Shown here: positions 41,004-50,278 of the stretch, piece after piece
How the letters are laid out: every line of letters starts with the position of its first letter
How positions within the stretch are numbered: the first letter of the stretch is position 1
Assembly (NCBI GenBank): GCA_019424865.1
Contig: JAHYYS010000005.1
Span: forward strand, 1 to 55,264
Length of the DNA stretch: 55,264 bases
Source of the DNA: a bacterium
GTDB lineage: Bacteria > Bacillota > Clostridia > Oscillospirales > Oscillospiraceae
Reading direction: 5' to 3'
Notes under the pieces: generated by a model
Database searches by the model: none
The model's input: only the letters and a program-made list of their open reading frames with translations
Told to the model about the DNA's origin: nothing
Position numbers and translations under genes: made by a program

Positions 41004-41882
41004 ATGACGGTCATCTATGTGGATACGCTGTTCCTTCTGAACGCCATAATCGATTATCTGCTTTTGCTGCTGGCCGCCCGTCTGGCGGGGGAGCCCCTGC
41101 GGCGGCTGCGCTTTGCCGCCGGGGCCGTGCTGGGCGGGCTGTATGCCGTGGCGATTTTTCTGCCCGGTCTGGGCTTTCTGGCGCACCCGCTGTGCAAGGC
41201 GGCCAGCGGACTGCTGATGCTGCTGGCCGCCTATGGAGGGAGCCGGAGGCTGCTGCGGCAGGGAATTTTGTTCGTGGCCCTCACCTGCGCCCTGGGCGGC
41301 GGAGTGGTGGCCATCGGTCTGCTGGGCGGACAGGGGCTGGCCCTGGGGAACGGTGTGTTTTATTCCGCGTTGGATCTGAAGATGGTCCTGCTCTCCGCGG
41401 CGGTCTGCTATGCGGTACTGAGCCTGGCGCTGCGGCGGATTGGCCGGCACACGGCCGCGTCGGGGGAGCTGCTGCCCGCCCGGCTGTCGCTGGAGGGGCG
41501 GACGGCGGAGCTGACCGCCCTGGTGGACACGGGGAATACCCTGACAGACCCGGTGTCGGGCCGTCCGGTGATGGTGGCGGAAGGGGAGAGTCTGGCCGCG
41601 CTCTTTCCCCGGGAACACCGGCCCGGTCCGGGAGATCTGCGGGACCCGGCGGGGGCGGTGGAGCGGCTTGGAACCGGACATTGGCGGAGCCGGTTCCGCC
41701 TGCTTCCCTATCGGTGCGTGGGGGTGGAGTGCGGGCTGCTGCTGGCGCTGCGGGTGGACGAGGCCCGCCTGGGGGAACAGGATGTGGGGCCGCTGCTGGT
41801 GGCGCTGTCCCCCACGCCGGTGTCAGACGGAGGAGGCTATCGGGCCCTGGTGGGGCCGCTGGATGGAAAGGATGGAGCTTAG
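41004..41882 (+). CDS. spoIIGA: Sigma-E processing peptidase SpoIIGA
   Basis: SpoIIGA is the membrane aspartic protease that removes the pro-sequence of sigma-E in the mother cell when signalled by SpoIIR. The 292-residue protein has five hydrophobic helices in residues about 1-155, then the protease domain with D175 in ALVDTGNTLTDP. The N terminus VIYVDTLFLLNAIIDYLLLL is typical. It is directly followed by its substrate gene sigE, one base after its stop. A TATAAT at 40945-40950 may be the -10; no clear -35 is visible, which would fit an activated sporulation promoter. Confidence 0.95.
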   Translation: MTVIYVDTLFLLNAIIDYLLLLLAARLAGEPLRRLRFAAGAVLGGLYAVAIFLPGLGFLAHPLCKAASGLLMLLAAYGGSRRLLRQGILFVALTCALGGGVVAIGLLGGQGLALGNGVFYSALDLKMVLLSAAVCYAVLSLALRRIGRHTAASGELLPARLSLEGRTAELTALVDTGNTLTDPVSGRPVMVAEGESLAALFPREHRPGPGDLRDPAGAVERLGTGHWRSRFRLLPYRCVGVECGLLLALRVDEARLGEQDVGPLLVALSPTPVSDGGGYRALVGPLDGKDGA

Positions 41883-41883
41883 C

Positions 41884-42606
41884 ATGAGAAAACAGAACCC
41901 CGGCCTGGGAGAGCGGCTGTACGCGCTGCTGGTTCGGCTGGGCCTGGCTGTGCCGGGCAAGGTGATGTACATCGGAGGCAGCGACACGCTGCCCGCCCCC
42001 CTGGGCCGGGAGGAGGAGGCGCGCCTGATTGCCCGGCTGGGAGAGGGAGATACCCAGGCCCGAAGCCTGCTGATTGAGCACAACCTGCGGCTGGTCGCCT
42101 ACATTGCCCGGCGCTTTGAAAATACGGGGATCAACATTGAGGACCTGATCTCCATCGGCACCATCGGACTAATCAAGGCGGTGGGAACCTATCAGCCCGC
42201 TAAAAGCATCAAGCTGGCCACCTACGCCAGCCGGTGCATAGAAAATGAAATCCTGATGTATCTGCGCAAGACGGCCAATCAAAAGACGGAGCTGTCCTTT
42301 GACGAGCCGCTGAATACCGACTGGGACGGCAACGAGCTGCTGCTCTCCGACATCCTGGGCACCGACGGGGATCTGGTGATGCGTCCCATCGAGGCCGACG
42401 TGGACCGGCAGCTGCTGCGCCAGGCCATGGACCGCCTGGATGAGCGGGAGCGCCATATTATCACCCTGCGCTTTGGGCTGGACGGACGGCGGGAGTGCAC
42501 CCAAAAGGAGGTGGCCGACCAGATGGGGATCTCCCAGTCCTACATCTCCCGTCTGGAGAAGCGGATTATTGCCCGGCTGAAAAAGGAGATGATCCGTATG
42601 ATGTGA
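41884..42606 (+). CDS. sigE: Sporulation sigma factor sigma-E
   Basis: A 240-residue sigma-70-family factor for early mother-cell transcription. Region 2 is clear (LIEHNLRLVAYIARRFENTG, IEDLISIGTIGLIKAV, YASRCIENEILMYLRK) and region 4 ends with QKEVADQMGISQSYISRLEK. The N-terminal 25-30 residues (RKQNPGLGERLYALLVRLG) form the membrane-binding pro-sequence cleaved by SpoIIGA. I start at ATG 41884, with GGAG just upstream; the same frame extends upstream within spoIIGA but that is not used. Confidence 0.97.
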   Translation: MRKQNPGLGERLYALLVRLGLAVPGKVMYIGGSDTLPAPLGREEEARLIARLGEGDTQARSLLIEHNLRLVAYIARRFENTGINIEDLISIGTIGLIKAVGTYQPAKSIKLATYASRCIENEILMYLRKTANQKTELSFDEPLNTDWDGNELLLSDILGTDGDLVMRPIEADVDRQLLRQAMDRLDERERHIITLRFGLDGRRECTQKEVADQMGISQSYISRLEKRIIARLKKEMIRMM

Positions 42607-42759
42607 ACCTTTGAAGGCGGCGCTCGTCCCCGTCGGCTTGAAGCGAAGGCGGTTTTCTGCCCTGCGGACGCATAAAAGGGAGGATTCCGGGACATGCCAC
42701 CATGGGGCGGCACGGTGCAGTGCCCCAAGCTTGTACCCAATGGGGGAGGAACGGATACC

Positions 42760-43836
42760 ATGAACAATGCAAATGATCTGGGAGCCGGCTGCAGTGCCAT
42801 GAGCTGGACGACCCGGGACGGCCGGCACCTGTGGGGCCGCAACTTTGATTTCAACCGCATGGCGGGGGAGAGCGGCGTGGTCTATCTGCCCCGGGGCACG
42901 CGGTACCGCACCTGCAGCGGGCCGGCGGGAGCGGACTGCCGGGCGCTCTACGCGGCGGTGGGCACCGGCCTGCTGCTGGACAATCCCTCGCCGGTGCTCT
43001 ATGAGGGCATCAACGAGAAGGGGCTGATGGGCGGACAGCTCTATTACCGCGGGTTTGCCCGCTTTGAGGAGGAGCTGCGCCAGGGGACAACGGCACTTCA
43101 GCCCCCGCTGGTGGTGTATCACCTGCTGGCCCAGTGCGCCAGCGCAGCGGAGGCGGCGGATATGCTGGAGCGGCAGGTTACGCTGGCTGCGGTCCCCATG
43201 CTGGGAACGGTGCCGCCCCTCCACTGGTGCTTCAGCGACCGCACCGGCGAGACCATTGTGGTGGAGCCCGATCGGGACGGCCTGCACCTTTATCGCAGCA
43301 CCATTGGGGTGATGACCAACAGTCCGGGCTATCCCTGGCACCGCTTGAACCTGCTCAATTACGCAGGCATCCGGGATCTGGACTATGACACGCTGGAAGT
43401 GGCCGGGGATCGGCTGGAGCAGTGCTTCTCGGGCAGCGGCGCCCAGGGCCTGCCGGGGGACTGGAGCTCGCCCTCACGATTTATCCGGCTGGCCTTTCTG
43501 AAAAAGTACGGAGTGCAGGGGGCGAATGAGGAGGAGGGGGTGGCCAGGATGTTCCGCCTGTTCCAAAGCGCCGCCTTCCCGCTGGGCATGGTGCGGGTGA
43601 GCCAGCCCGGCCATGTGACGGAGCTGGACGAGGGCGTGGTGGACTGGGACTATACCATCTATACCGCGGTCATGTGCGCCGAGTCCCGGCGCTTTTACTG
43701 GAGCAGCTATGAAAACCAGCGGGTGCAGTACGTGGAGTTGTCCCGGCTGGCCGAGAGCCGCAGCAGGATGCGGTTTGATTGCAAGGGGCGTCCGGATTTC
43801 AAAAACGTGACGGACAGCCCGGACTGGGCAGAATAG
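42760..43836 (+). CDS. Ntn linear amide hydrolase (choloylglycine/penicillin acylase family)
   Basis: A 358-residue Ntn hydrolase. The candidate nucleophile is Cys11 (GAGCSAMSW), followed by the family segment RDGRHLWGRNFDF. An MTNSPGYPWHRLNLLNY segment gives the conserved Asn, and SSPSRFIRLAFLKKY the conserved Arg. These enzymes cleave linear amides such as bile-salt conjugates, penicillin V or acyl-homoserine lactones; specificity cannot be assigned. Activity would need removal of the first ten residues, since Cys is not at position 2 as in classical bile salt hydrolases. The ATG has GGGGGAGGA nine bases upstream; an ATG at 42694 lacks one. Confidence 0.87.
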   Translation: MNNANDLGAGCSAMSWTTRDGRHLWGRNFDFNRMAGESGVVYLPRGTRYRTCSGPAGADCRALYAAVGTGLLLDNPSPVLYEGINEKGLMGGQLYYRGFARFEEELRQGTTALQPPLVVYHLLAQCASAAEAADMLERQVTLAAVPMLGTVPPLHWCFSDRTGETIVVEPDRDGLHLYRSTIGVMTNSPGYPWHRLNLLNYAGIRDLDYDTLEVAGDRLEQCFSGSGAQGLPGDWSSPSRFIRLAFLKKYGVQGANEEEGVARMFRLFQSAAFPLGMVRVSQPGHVTELDEGVVDWDYTIYTAVMCAESRRFYWSSYENQRVQYVELSRLAESRSRMRFDCKGRPDFKNVTDSPDWAE

Positions 43837-43839
43837 ACG

Positions 43840-43877
43840 GCAAAAGCGGCACGCGCGTATGCGCGTGCCGCTTTTGC
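43840..43877. terminator. Shared bidirectional terminator
   Basis: A 17-bp perfect inverted repeat (43840-43856 and 43861-43877) with a GTAT loop separates the amide hydrolase and the 3' end of rnpB, both of which run into it. Confidence 0.8.
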
Positions 43878-43878
43878 C

Positions 43879-44246
43879 GCAAGTAAGCCTGTAAGCCGGG
43901 TTCTGTCTTTTAAGACAGCCATCTATCTCGACGCACGGTTGCCCGTACGCTCCAGCCGCCTCCCCGGGACGGTCGGGCCGACCACATGTCCCTCCACGGC
44001 GTTGCTCCGGATAGAGTTTACAGCGACGGACTGTTCCCAGCCGTCGGGTGAGCTCTTACCTCACCTTTCCACCCTTACCTGCGCGTTCCGGCCTGAACCG
44101 GCCGTTCGACAGGCGGTATATCTCTGTTGCACTTTTCCTAGGGTCGCCCCCGGCGGGTGTTACCCGTTATCCTTGCCCTGCGGAGCCCGGACTTTCCTCA
44201 CGGACGGGCCTTTCGCCCCGCCCGCGCGGCTGTCCAGCTTACTTGC
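43879..44246 (-). ncRNA. rnpB: RNase P RNA
   Basis: The catalytic RNA of RNase P, which matures tRNA 5' ends. Read on the minus strand, the conserved P4-region block GAGGAAAGTCCGGGCTCCGC is present, followed by AGGGCAAGGATAACGGGT, and near the 3' end AACCCGGCTTACAGG. The ends pair as P1 (GCAAGTAAGC with GCTTACTTGC), which sets the boundaries used here, about 368 bases. No protein gene overlaps it. Confidence 0.95.
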
Positions 44247-44253
44247 CTGACTC

Positions 44254-44282
44254 ATGATACAGGAAAAGCGGGGAGATGTCAA
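44254..44282 (-). promoter_or_regulatory. Promoter of rnpB
   Basis: On the minus strand TTGACA (forward 44277-44282) and TATCAT (forward 44254-44259) are 17 bases apart, with the RNA starting about eight bases beyond. Confidence 0.88.
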
Positions 44283-44342
44283 ATATTTTTCCGCAGCAGC
44301 GGGCCTGACAGACCAGTTTGGCAAGAGTTTACGGCATTTCGA

Positions 44343-44371
44343 TTGAATTCTGTTGCCGAATATGCTATGAT
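44343..44371 (+). promoter_or_regulatory. Promoter of murD and following genes
   Basis: TTGAAT (44343-44348) and TATGAT (44366-44371) with a 17-base spacer lie 38 bases before the murD start, divergent from the rnpB promoter. Confidence 0.7.
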
Positions 44372-44408
44372 AGCTCAGTTGGAAAAATGAAGGGAAGGAG
44401 GACACTTT

Positions 44409-45794
44409 ATGTCCGCCATTGCTGAATATCTGGATAGCCTGCGGGGAAAATCCATTGCGGTGATTGGAATGGGGGTCAGCAACACCCCGCTGATCCGCAT
44501 GCTGCTGCGGGCCAATTTAAAGGTCACAATCTGCGATAAGTCCCCCCGGGAGCGGGTGGAGGAGCAGGCCGCCGAGCTGGAAAGCCTGGGCGCCAAGCTC
44601 CAGCTGGGGAGCGATTACCTGGCCAAAATCCACAAGTTTGACGTGATTTTCCGCACCCCCGGCCTGAGCCCCAATACGCCGGAGCTGGTGGAGGCGGTGA
44701 AGAGGGGGAGCTGCCTCACCTCTGAAATGGAGCTGTTCTTCCGGCTGTGTCCCTGCCGGATCATCGGGGTCACCGGCAGCGACGGAAAGACCACCACGAC
44801 CACGCTGATCAGCGAGTTTTTGAAGGAAGCCGGCTTCAATGTCTATCTGGGGGGCAACATCGGGAAGCCTCTGCTGCCCGATGTGTCCGGTATGGTGCCC
44901 GAGGATGTGGCGGTGGTGGAGCTGTCCTCCTTCCAGCTGATGAGCATGCGCCAGAGCCCCCAGGTGGCCGTCTTTACCAACCTGTCCCCCAACCACCTGG
45001 ACTACCACCACACCATGGAGGAGTATACCGCCGCCAAGCTGAACATCTTCCTGCATCAGAAGCCCCAGGACCGGGCGGTGTTCAACTATGACAACGACAT
45101 TACCCGTTCCCTGTCCAGACAGGCCCCGGGCCGGGCGGTGCTCTTCAGCCGCAAGCAGCGTCTGGAGGAGGGGGTATACCTGCGGGACGGCGCCATCTGG
45201 CTGACCAACGACATGGGCAGCCGGGAGGTGCTGCCGCTGGACCTGATCCGGATCCCTGGCGTACACAACATTGAAAACTACATGGCTGCCATTGCCGCTG
45301 TGGACGGCCTGGTGCCCGACAAGTGTGTCCGGGCGGTGGCCCAGCGCTTCACCGGGGTGGAGCACCGCATCGAGCTGGTGCGGGAGCTGAACGGCGTGCG
45401 CTACTATAACGATTCCATCGGCACCAGCCCCACCAGAACCATGGCCTGCCTGGATTCCTTTGATCAGAAGCTGATTCTGATTGCAGGCGGATACGACAAG
45501 GGAGTTCCCTTTACACAACTGGGCGTGGAGATTGTAAAGAAGGTCAAGACGCTGATCCTGACCGGCGCCACTGCCAAGGCGATCCGCCAGGCGGTGGAGG
45601 AGGCCCCCGGCTATGAAGAAAGCGGGCTGGACATTGTGGAGACGGACGATCTGGCCGCGGCCGTGGCCGCCGCCCAGGCAGAGGCGGTGTCCGGCGACGT
45701 GGTGGTGCTGTCTCCCGCCTGCGCTGCTTTTGACCAGTTTAAGAATTTCATGGAGCGGGGCAAGGCCTTTAAAGAACTGGTGAACGCGCTGTAA
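44409..45794 (+). CDS. murD: UDP-N-acetylmuramoyl-L-alanine:D-glutamate ligase
   Basis: MurD adds D-glutamate to UDP-MurNAc-L-Ala in the cytoplasm. The 461-residue protein has the N-terminal UDP-binding Rossmann-like domain (AVIGMGVSNTPLIRML), the ATP loop GVTGSDGKTTTT (K127), the ELSSFQL segment and SPNHLDYH, and the C-terminal GTSPTRTMACLDSF and LIAGGYDKG. It stands apart from the usual dcw cluster, next to rnpB, and three bases separate it from the next reading frame. GGAAGGAGG precedes the ATG. Confidence 0.96.
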   Translation: MSAIAEYLDSLRGKSIAVIGMGVSNTPLIRMLLRANLKVTICDKSPRERVEEQAAELESLGAKLQLGSDYLAKIHKFDVIFRTPGLSPNTPELVEAVKRGSCLTSEMELFFRLCPCRIIGVTGSDGKTTTTTLISEFLKEAGFNVYLGGNIGKPLLPDVSGMVPEDVAVVELSSFQLMSMRQSPQVAVFTNLSPNHLDYHHTMEEYTAAKLNIFLHQKPQDRAVFNYDNDITRSLSRQAPGRAVLFSRKQRLEEGVYLRDGAIWLTNDMGSREVLPLDLIRIPGVHNIENYMAAIAAVDGLVPDKCVRAVAQRFTGVEHRIELVRELNGVRYYNDSIGTSPTRTMACLDSFDQKLILIAGGYDKGVPFTQLGVEIVKKVKTLILTGATAKAIRQAVEEAPGYEESGLDIVETDDLAAAVAAAQAEAVSGDVVVLSPACAAFDQFKNFMERGKAFKELVNAL

Positions 45795-45812
45795 GCAATG
45801 GAGGAATCGCAC

Positions 45813-46853
45813 TTGAACTATGAAGAGGTACTGGGCGAACTGTGTGCCCTCCCCGGCCCCAGCGGCTTTGAGGGCCAGGCGGCCCGGGTGGGCGCTGAAC
45901 TGCTGAAGCCCTGGATGGACGAGGCGGCAGTGGATCCCATGGGGAATGTGGTGGCGGTGCGCCGCTGCGGCCGGCCCAATGCGCCCAAATTGCTGCTGGA
46001 CGCCCACCTGGATGAGATCGGCTTTATGATTACGGGGCATGAGGACGGCTATTGCCGCATTGCGCCGCTGGGGGGCGTGGATCCCCGGATGCTGCCCGAC
46101 CGGGAGCTGGTGGTGCTGGCCCGGGAGCCTGTGGTGGGGGTGGTGGCCTGTCTGCCGCCCCACATCCAGACTCAGGCGGACTTTGAACGGGCCATTCCGA
46201 TCCGGGAGCTGTATCTGGACGTGGGCATGAGCCAGGAGGAGGCGCAGGCGCGCATTCCGGTGGGCACGCCGGCGGTCTACCGGGCGGGCTGTGCCCCCCT
46301 GGGGGAGAAGTATCTGTGCGGCAAGGCCCTGGATGACCGCGCCTGCTTTGCGGTGCTGGCTGATGCGGCGGAGCAGCTGAAGGACGAGACGCTGGACGTG
46401 GATCTGTACATCCTGGGCAGCACCCAGGAGGAGACCCACAGCACAGGGGCCATCACCGCCGCCTATGGCATTGTGCCCCAGATGTGCGTGGCGGTGGATG
46501 TGACCCACGGGGACAGCCCCGACGCCTCCAAGGACAAGACCTTTCCGCTGGGGGGCGGGCCCGTGATCGGCCGCGGCCCCAATTGTACCCGCTGGATGTC
46601 CAGCCGCCTGGAGGAGACGGCCAAGAGACTGGACATGTCCTGTCAGATTGAAGTGATGGCGGGGCACAGCGGGACCAACGGCTGGCCCCTTCAGATCAGC
46701 CGGGAGGGGATTGCCACCGCCGTTTTGTCCGTGCCCCTGCGCTATATGCACACGCCGGTGGAGACGGTATGCCGCTCGGACCTGTCGGACACGGCAAAGC
46801 TGCTGGCCGAGTTTATCCGCGGCATTGGAGAGGAGGCGGCGGGCCGTGCTTGA
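45813..46853 (+). CDS. M42-family metallopeptidase 1
   Basis: A 346-residue M42 (glutamyl aminopeptidase/endoglucanase-M-like) dinuclear metalloaminopeptidase. Metal and catalytic positions are present: DAHLDEIG, KALDDRACFAVL, the EE pair in STQEETHSTGA, DVTHGD and a C-terminal RYMHTPVE histidine. I start at TTG 45813, eight bases after the GGAGG in an upstream ATGGAGGAA; the ATG at 45798 would use its own codon as the site. It is the first of three tandem paralogues; the next start overlaps its stop. Confidence 0.88.
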   Translation: MNYEEVLGELCALPGPSGFEGQAARVGAELLKPWMDEAAVDPMGNVVAVRRCGRPNAPKLLLDAHLDEIGFMITGHEDGYCRIAPLGGVDPRMLPDRELVVLAREPVVGVVACLPPHIQTQADFERAIPIRELYLDVGMSQEEAQARIPVGTPAVYRAGCAPLGEKYLCGKALDDRACFAVLADAAEQLKDETLDVDLYILGSTQEETHSTGAITAAYGIVPQMCVAVDVTHGDSPDASKDKTFPLGGGPVIGRGPNCTRWMSSRLEETAKRLDMSCQIEVMAGHSGTNGWPLQISREGIATAVLSVPLRYMHTPVETVCRSDLSDTAKLLAEFIRGIGEEAAGRA

Positions 46854-47907
46854 GATGTTAAAGGAGCTTTGTACGCTGGAGGGCGTATCAGGGGATGAGG
46901 ACCGGGTGCGGGACTGGATCGCCCAGCGCGCCCGGCCCTGCGCCGACCAGGTACGTACGGATGCCCTGGGCAATTTAATTGTGTGGAAAAAGGGAAAAAA
47001 GTCCACCGGAAACAAATTGATGCTGTGCGCCCATATGGACGAGGTGGGCCTGATCGTCACCCGGGTGACGGAGGAGGGCTTTTTAAAATTTGATTTTGTG
47101 GGCGGCGTGGACCGCCGGGTGGCCATCGGCAAGCCGGTGGTACTGGGCCCGGACCGTATTCCCGGCGTCATCGGCCTGAAGGCCATCCACCTGGTGAGCC
47201 GGGAGGAGCGGCAGAAGGCCCCCAAGACAGACGCCCTGTATGTGGACATCGGAGCGGACAGCCGGGAGGAGGCTGTGAAGCTGGTTCCGCCGGGCACCTA
47301 CGGCGCCTTTGTCTGCCAGCCCGAACCGTTTGGGGACGGGCTGTTCAAGGCCCGGGCCATTGACGACCGGATGGGGTGCGCGGTCATGCTGGCCCTTTTA
47401 CAGGAGGAGCTCCCGCTGGATGTGACCTTCGCCTTTACTGCACAGGAGGAGGTCGGAACCCGGGGGGCCTTCGGGGCGGCTTTTTCCGTCACGCCGGAGG
47501 TGGCGCTGGTGCTGGAGACCACTACCGCTGCCGACAGCCCTTCGGTGGAGGAGCATCGCAGGGTGTGTGCGCCGGGCCGGGGGCCGGTGATTTCCTACAT
47601 GGATGGGGGAACCATCTATGACCGCGGCCTGTTTGAGACTCTGCGGGAGCTGGCGGAGGAGAACGGCATCCCCTGGCAGACCAAGGAGTATATTGCCGGA
47701 GGGAACGACGCCAGGACCATCCAGCGCACCAAGGCCGGGGTCCGGGCGGCCGCCATGTCCGCCGCCGTGCGCTATCTTCATGCCCCTGCCAGTGTGGGCA
47801 GCGTGTCGGACTTTGAGAACATGCTGCGTCTGACCCGGCTGTTTTTGGAGCGGATGGCCCGGGAGCTTCCGGAAGGCGGAACGCAGTCGGGGGCGCCCCT
47901 CTGTTGA
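46846..47907 (+). CDS. M42-family metallopeptidase 2
   Basis: A 353-residue paralogue. Visible motifs: CAHMDEVGLIV, KARAIDDRMGCAVML, the catalytic EE pair in FTAQEEVGTRGAF, LETTTAADSP and RYLHAPASVG. The start is GTG at 46846, overlapping the previous stop by eight bases, with AGGAGG ten bases upstream; ATG 46855 is an alternative. Members of this family form tetrahedral dodecamers that trim short peptides in the cytoplasm. Sequence differences from its neighbours suggest a different side-chain preference or mixed assemblies. Confidence 0.9.
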   Translation: MLEMLKELCTLEGVSGDEDRVRDWIAQRARPCADQVRTDALGNLIVWKKGKKSTGNKLMLCAHMDEVGLIVTRVTEEGFLKFDFVGGVDRRVAIGKPVVLGPDRIPGVIGLKAIHLVSREERQKAPKTDALYVDIGADSREEAVKLVPPGTYGAFVCQPEPFGDGLFKARAIDDRMGCAVMLALLQEELPLDVTFAFTAQEEVGTRGAFGAAFSVTPEVALVLETTTAADSPSVEEHRRVCAPGRGPVISYMDGGTIYDRGLFETLRELAEENGIPWQTKEYIAGGNDARTIQRTKAGVRAAAMSAAVRYLHAPASVGSVSDFENMLRLTRLFLERMARELPEGGTQSGAPLC

Positions 47908-47953
47908 CAGAGGCCGGAGGACAAGAATTGACTGAAAATTAGGAGCAGAAGAC

Positions 47954-48955
47954 ATGGAATTGTTTGATTTGATTCAGACCCTGAATGGCGCCCACGGTCC
48001 CTCCGGGGACGAGGGTCAAATCCGGGATGTGATAGCCCGGCTGGCCGCCCCCCATGCCGATGAAGTGACCACCGATGTGATGGGGAATCTGATTGTCCGC
48101 AAGGCCGGGAAGGGGCCGAAGGTCATGTTTGCGGCCCACATGGACTCGATTGGGCTGATTGTGACCCACATTGAGAAGGATGGCTTCCTGCGGGTGGGCC
48201 GTCTGGGCGGCGTCTCGCCCAAGGAGGCGGTGTTTACCCCGGTCCGCTTCAAAAACGGCATCTGCGGTACCTTTGTAAAAGAGGAAAAGGCGGAGTTTGG
48301 CAAGCTGAAGCTGGACGAGTGCTATGTGGACATTGGGGCCAAAAGCGAGGAGGAGGCCAGAGAACTGGTTCAGGTGGGGGATACTGCCGTCTATGACACC
48401 CCGGCGGCGCTGTGCGGGGCAATGGTGCGCTCCCCCTATCTGGATAACCGCATCTCCTGCGCCATTCTGCTGCAGGCGCTGGCCGGTCTGACAGACTGCC
48501 CGAACGACCTGTATTTTGTCTTTACCGTGCAGGAAGAGGTGGGGACCCGCGGCTCGAAAACTGCGGCCTGGTCCATCGACCCGGACTATGGCATGGCGGT
48601 GGATGTGACGGATGTGGACGACACCCCCGGCACCGAGCGGGGCGGAACAGTTCAGCTGGGCAGGGGAGCGGCTGTCAAGATTATGGACAGCTCTGTGATC
48701 TGTCACCCGGCCGTGGTGGAGAAGCTGGAGGAGATTGCCGGAGCGGAGGAGATCCCGGTTCAGCGGGATATTTTGCGGGCAGGGGGAACGGATGCCGGTT
48801 CCATCCATATCACCCGATCCGGTGTGCGCACCGGCGGAATTTCCGTGCCCTGCCGCTATGTCCATGCCCCCACGGAGATGGTTCATCTGGGGGACGCCGA
48901 GGCGTGCGTCAGACTGGTACAGGCCTTTGCCAAGGCCCGGCTGGAGGCGCGGTAA
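47954..48955 (+). CDS. M42-family metallopeptidase 3
   Basis: A 333-residue third paralogue, 46 bases downstream. Motifs: FAAHMDSIGLIV, YLDNRISCAILLQ, the EE pair in FTVQEEVGTRGSK, DVTDVDDTPG and RYVHAPTEMV. It is shorter than the first two, mostly at the C terminus. The three should be cytoplasmic aminopeptidases with cobalt, zinc or manganese. The ATG has GGAG 9-11 bases upstream. Confidence 0.91.
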   Translation: MELFDLIQTLNGAHGPSGDEGQIRDVIARLAAPHADEVTTDVMGNLIVRKAGKGPKVMFAAHMDSIGLIVTHIEKDGFLRVGRLGGVSPKEAVFTPVRFKNGICGTFVKEEKAEFGKLKLDECYVDIGAKSEEEARELVQVGDTAVYDTPAALCGAMVRSPYLDNRISCAILLQALAGLTDCPNDLYFVFTVQEEVGTRGSKTAAWSIDPDYGMAVDVTDVDDTPGTERGGTVQLGRGAAVKIMDSSVICHPAVVEKLEEIAGAEEIPVQRDILRAGGTDAGSIHITRSGVRTGGISVPCRYVHAPTEMVHLGDAEACVRLVQAFAKARLEAR

Positions 48956-49033
48956 AGAAGGAATACTTCCGGCCCGACCCCCGCAGGGGGCGGGGCGGGG
49001 GAATATCAAGCAGAGAAAAAGAAGGCAAGTGAA

Positions 49034-50278
49034 ATGACTTTACAGATAGAAGAGCGGGTTCGCCTTCTGGGCAGACAGGCCCAGGAGGCGCTGCGGGAGG
49101 AGTTTGCCCGCATCGACACCGTGGCGGAGGAAAACACCCAGCGGGTGCTTGCCGCATTTCAGGAGCACCGGGTGGCGGAGGGGTACTTTGCCGGTACGAC
49201 CGGCTACGGCTATGACGATCTGGGCCGGGACAAGCTGGATGAGATCTATGCCCATCTGTTCGGTACCGAGGCGGCCCTGGTGCGCATCCAGTTTGTCAAC
49301 GGGACCCACGCCATCACCGCTGCACTGTTCGGGGCGCTGAAGGCGGGGGATGTGCTGCTGTCAGCGGTGGGAGCCCCCTATGATACCCTGCTGGGTGCCA
49401 TTGGCGTGGTGGACAAGGGGCCCGGTTCCCTGAAGGACTACGGGGTAGAGTACAGACAAGTGGATTTGCTTGACAATCAGCCGGACCTGGAGGGGATGGC
49501 GCGGGCGGCTGCGGACCCCCGGGTAAAGGTGGTGTTGATCCAGCGCTCCAAGGGGTACTCCACCCGTGCCTCTTTGTCCGTGGCAGAAATCGGGGAGATG
49601 TGCCGGGTGATCAAGGCCGCCAACCCCGGTGCCGCTGTCATTGTGGACAACTGCTATGGGGAGTTTGTGGAGACTCTGGAGCCCACCCATGTGGGGGCTG
49701 ACCTGTGCGTGGGCTCTCTGATTAAAAATCCGGGCGGCGGCCTGGCTCCCACCGGCGGCTATATTGCCGGCCGGCGTGATCTGGTAGAGGGGGCTGCAAT
49801 GCGCCTGACCGCCCCCGGTATCGGGGGGGAGTGCGGCTGTACGCTGGGGCAGAACCGCCTGTTGTATCAGGGGCTGTTTTTGGCGCCCCATACGGTGGCC
49901 CAGGCGCTGAAAACCGCTGTCTTTGCCGCCAAGGTGATGGAGCTGCTGGGCTATGAGACAGAGCCTGCCTCCTCCGCGGTCCGGCACGATATCATTCAGA
50001 TGATCCACATGAAGGAGCCGGAGGCGCTGAAGAAGTTCTGCCGGGGGATCCAGATGGGGGCCCCTGTGGACTCCTACGTTACGCCGGAGCCGTGGGATAT
50101 GCCGGGCTATGACTGTCAGGTCATTATGGCGGCTGGCGCCTTTATTCAGGGCGCATCCATCGAACTGTCCGCCGACGCCCCGATGCGCCCGCCCTATACG
50201 GTCTATCTCCAGGGCGGACTTACCTTTGAATCGGGTAAGCTGGGGGTCCTGCTGGCCGTTCAGGCCCTGTTGTCCTGA
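49034..50278 (+). CDS. Methionine gamma-lyase/aluminium-resistance family PLP enzyme
   Basis: A 414-residue PLP-dependent protein of the family formerly called aluminium resistance protein (YnbB-like). The probable PLP lysine is K231 in SLIKNPGGGLAPTGGYIAG, and the preceding aspartate is in VDNCYGEFVE. GYGYDDLGRDKLDEIYA, VNGTHAITAALFG and QRSKGYSTR are family-specific. The real reaction is not settled in this family; a carbon-sulfur lyase or related elimination is presumed. It follows the M42 genes with a 78-base gap. Confidence 0.9.
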   Translation: MTLQIEERVRLLGRQAQEALREEFARIDTVAEENTQRVLAAFQEHRVAEGYFAGTTGYGYDDLGRDKLDEIYAHLFGTEAALVRIQFVNGTHAITAALFGALKAGDVLLSAVGAPYDTLLGAIGVVDKGPGSLKDYGVEYRQVDLLDNQPDLEGMARAAADPRVKVVLIQRSKGYSTRASLSVAEIGEMCRVIKAANPGAAVIVDNCYGEFVETLEPTHVGADLCVGSLIKNPGGGLAPTGGYIAGRRDLVEGAAMRLTAPGIGGECGCTLGQNRLLYQGLFLAPHTVAQALKTAVFAAKVMELLGYETEPASSAVRHDIIQMIHMKEPEALKKFCRGIQMGAPVDSYVTPEPWDMPGYDCQVIMAAGAFIQGASIELSADAPMRPPYTVYLQGGLTFESGKLGVLLAVQALLS

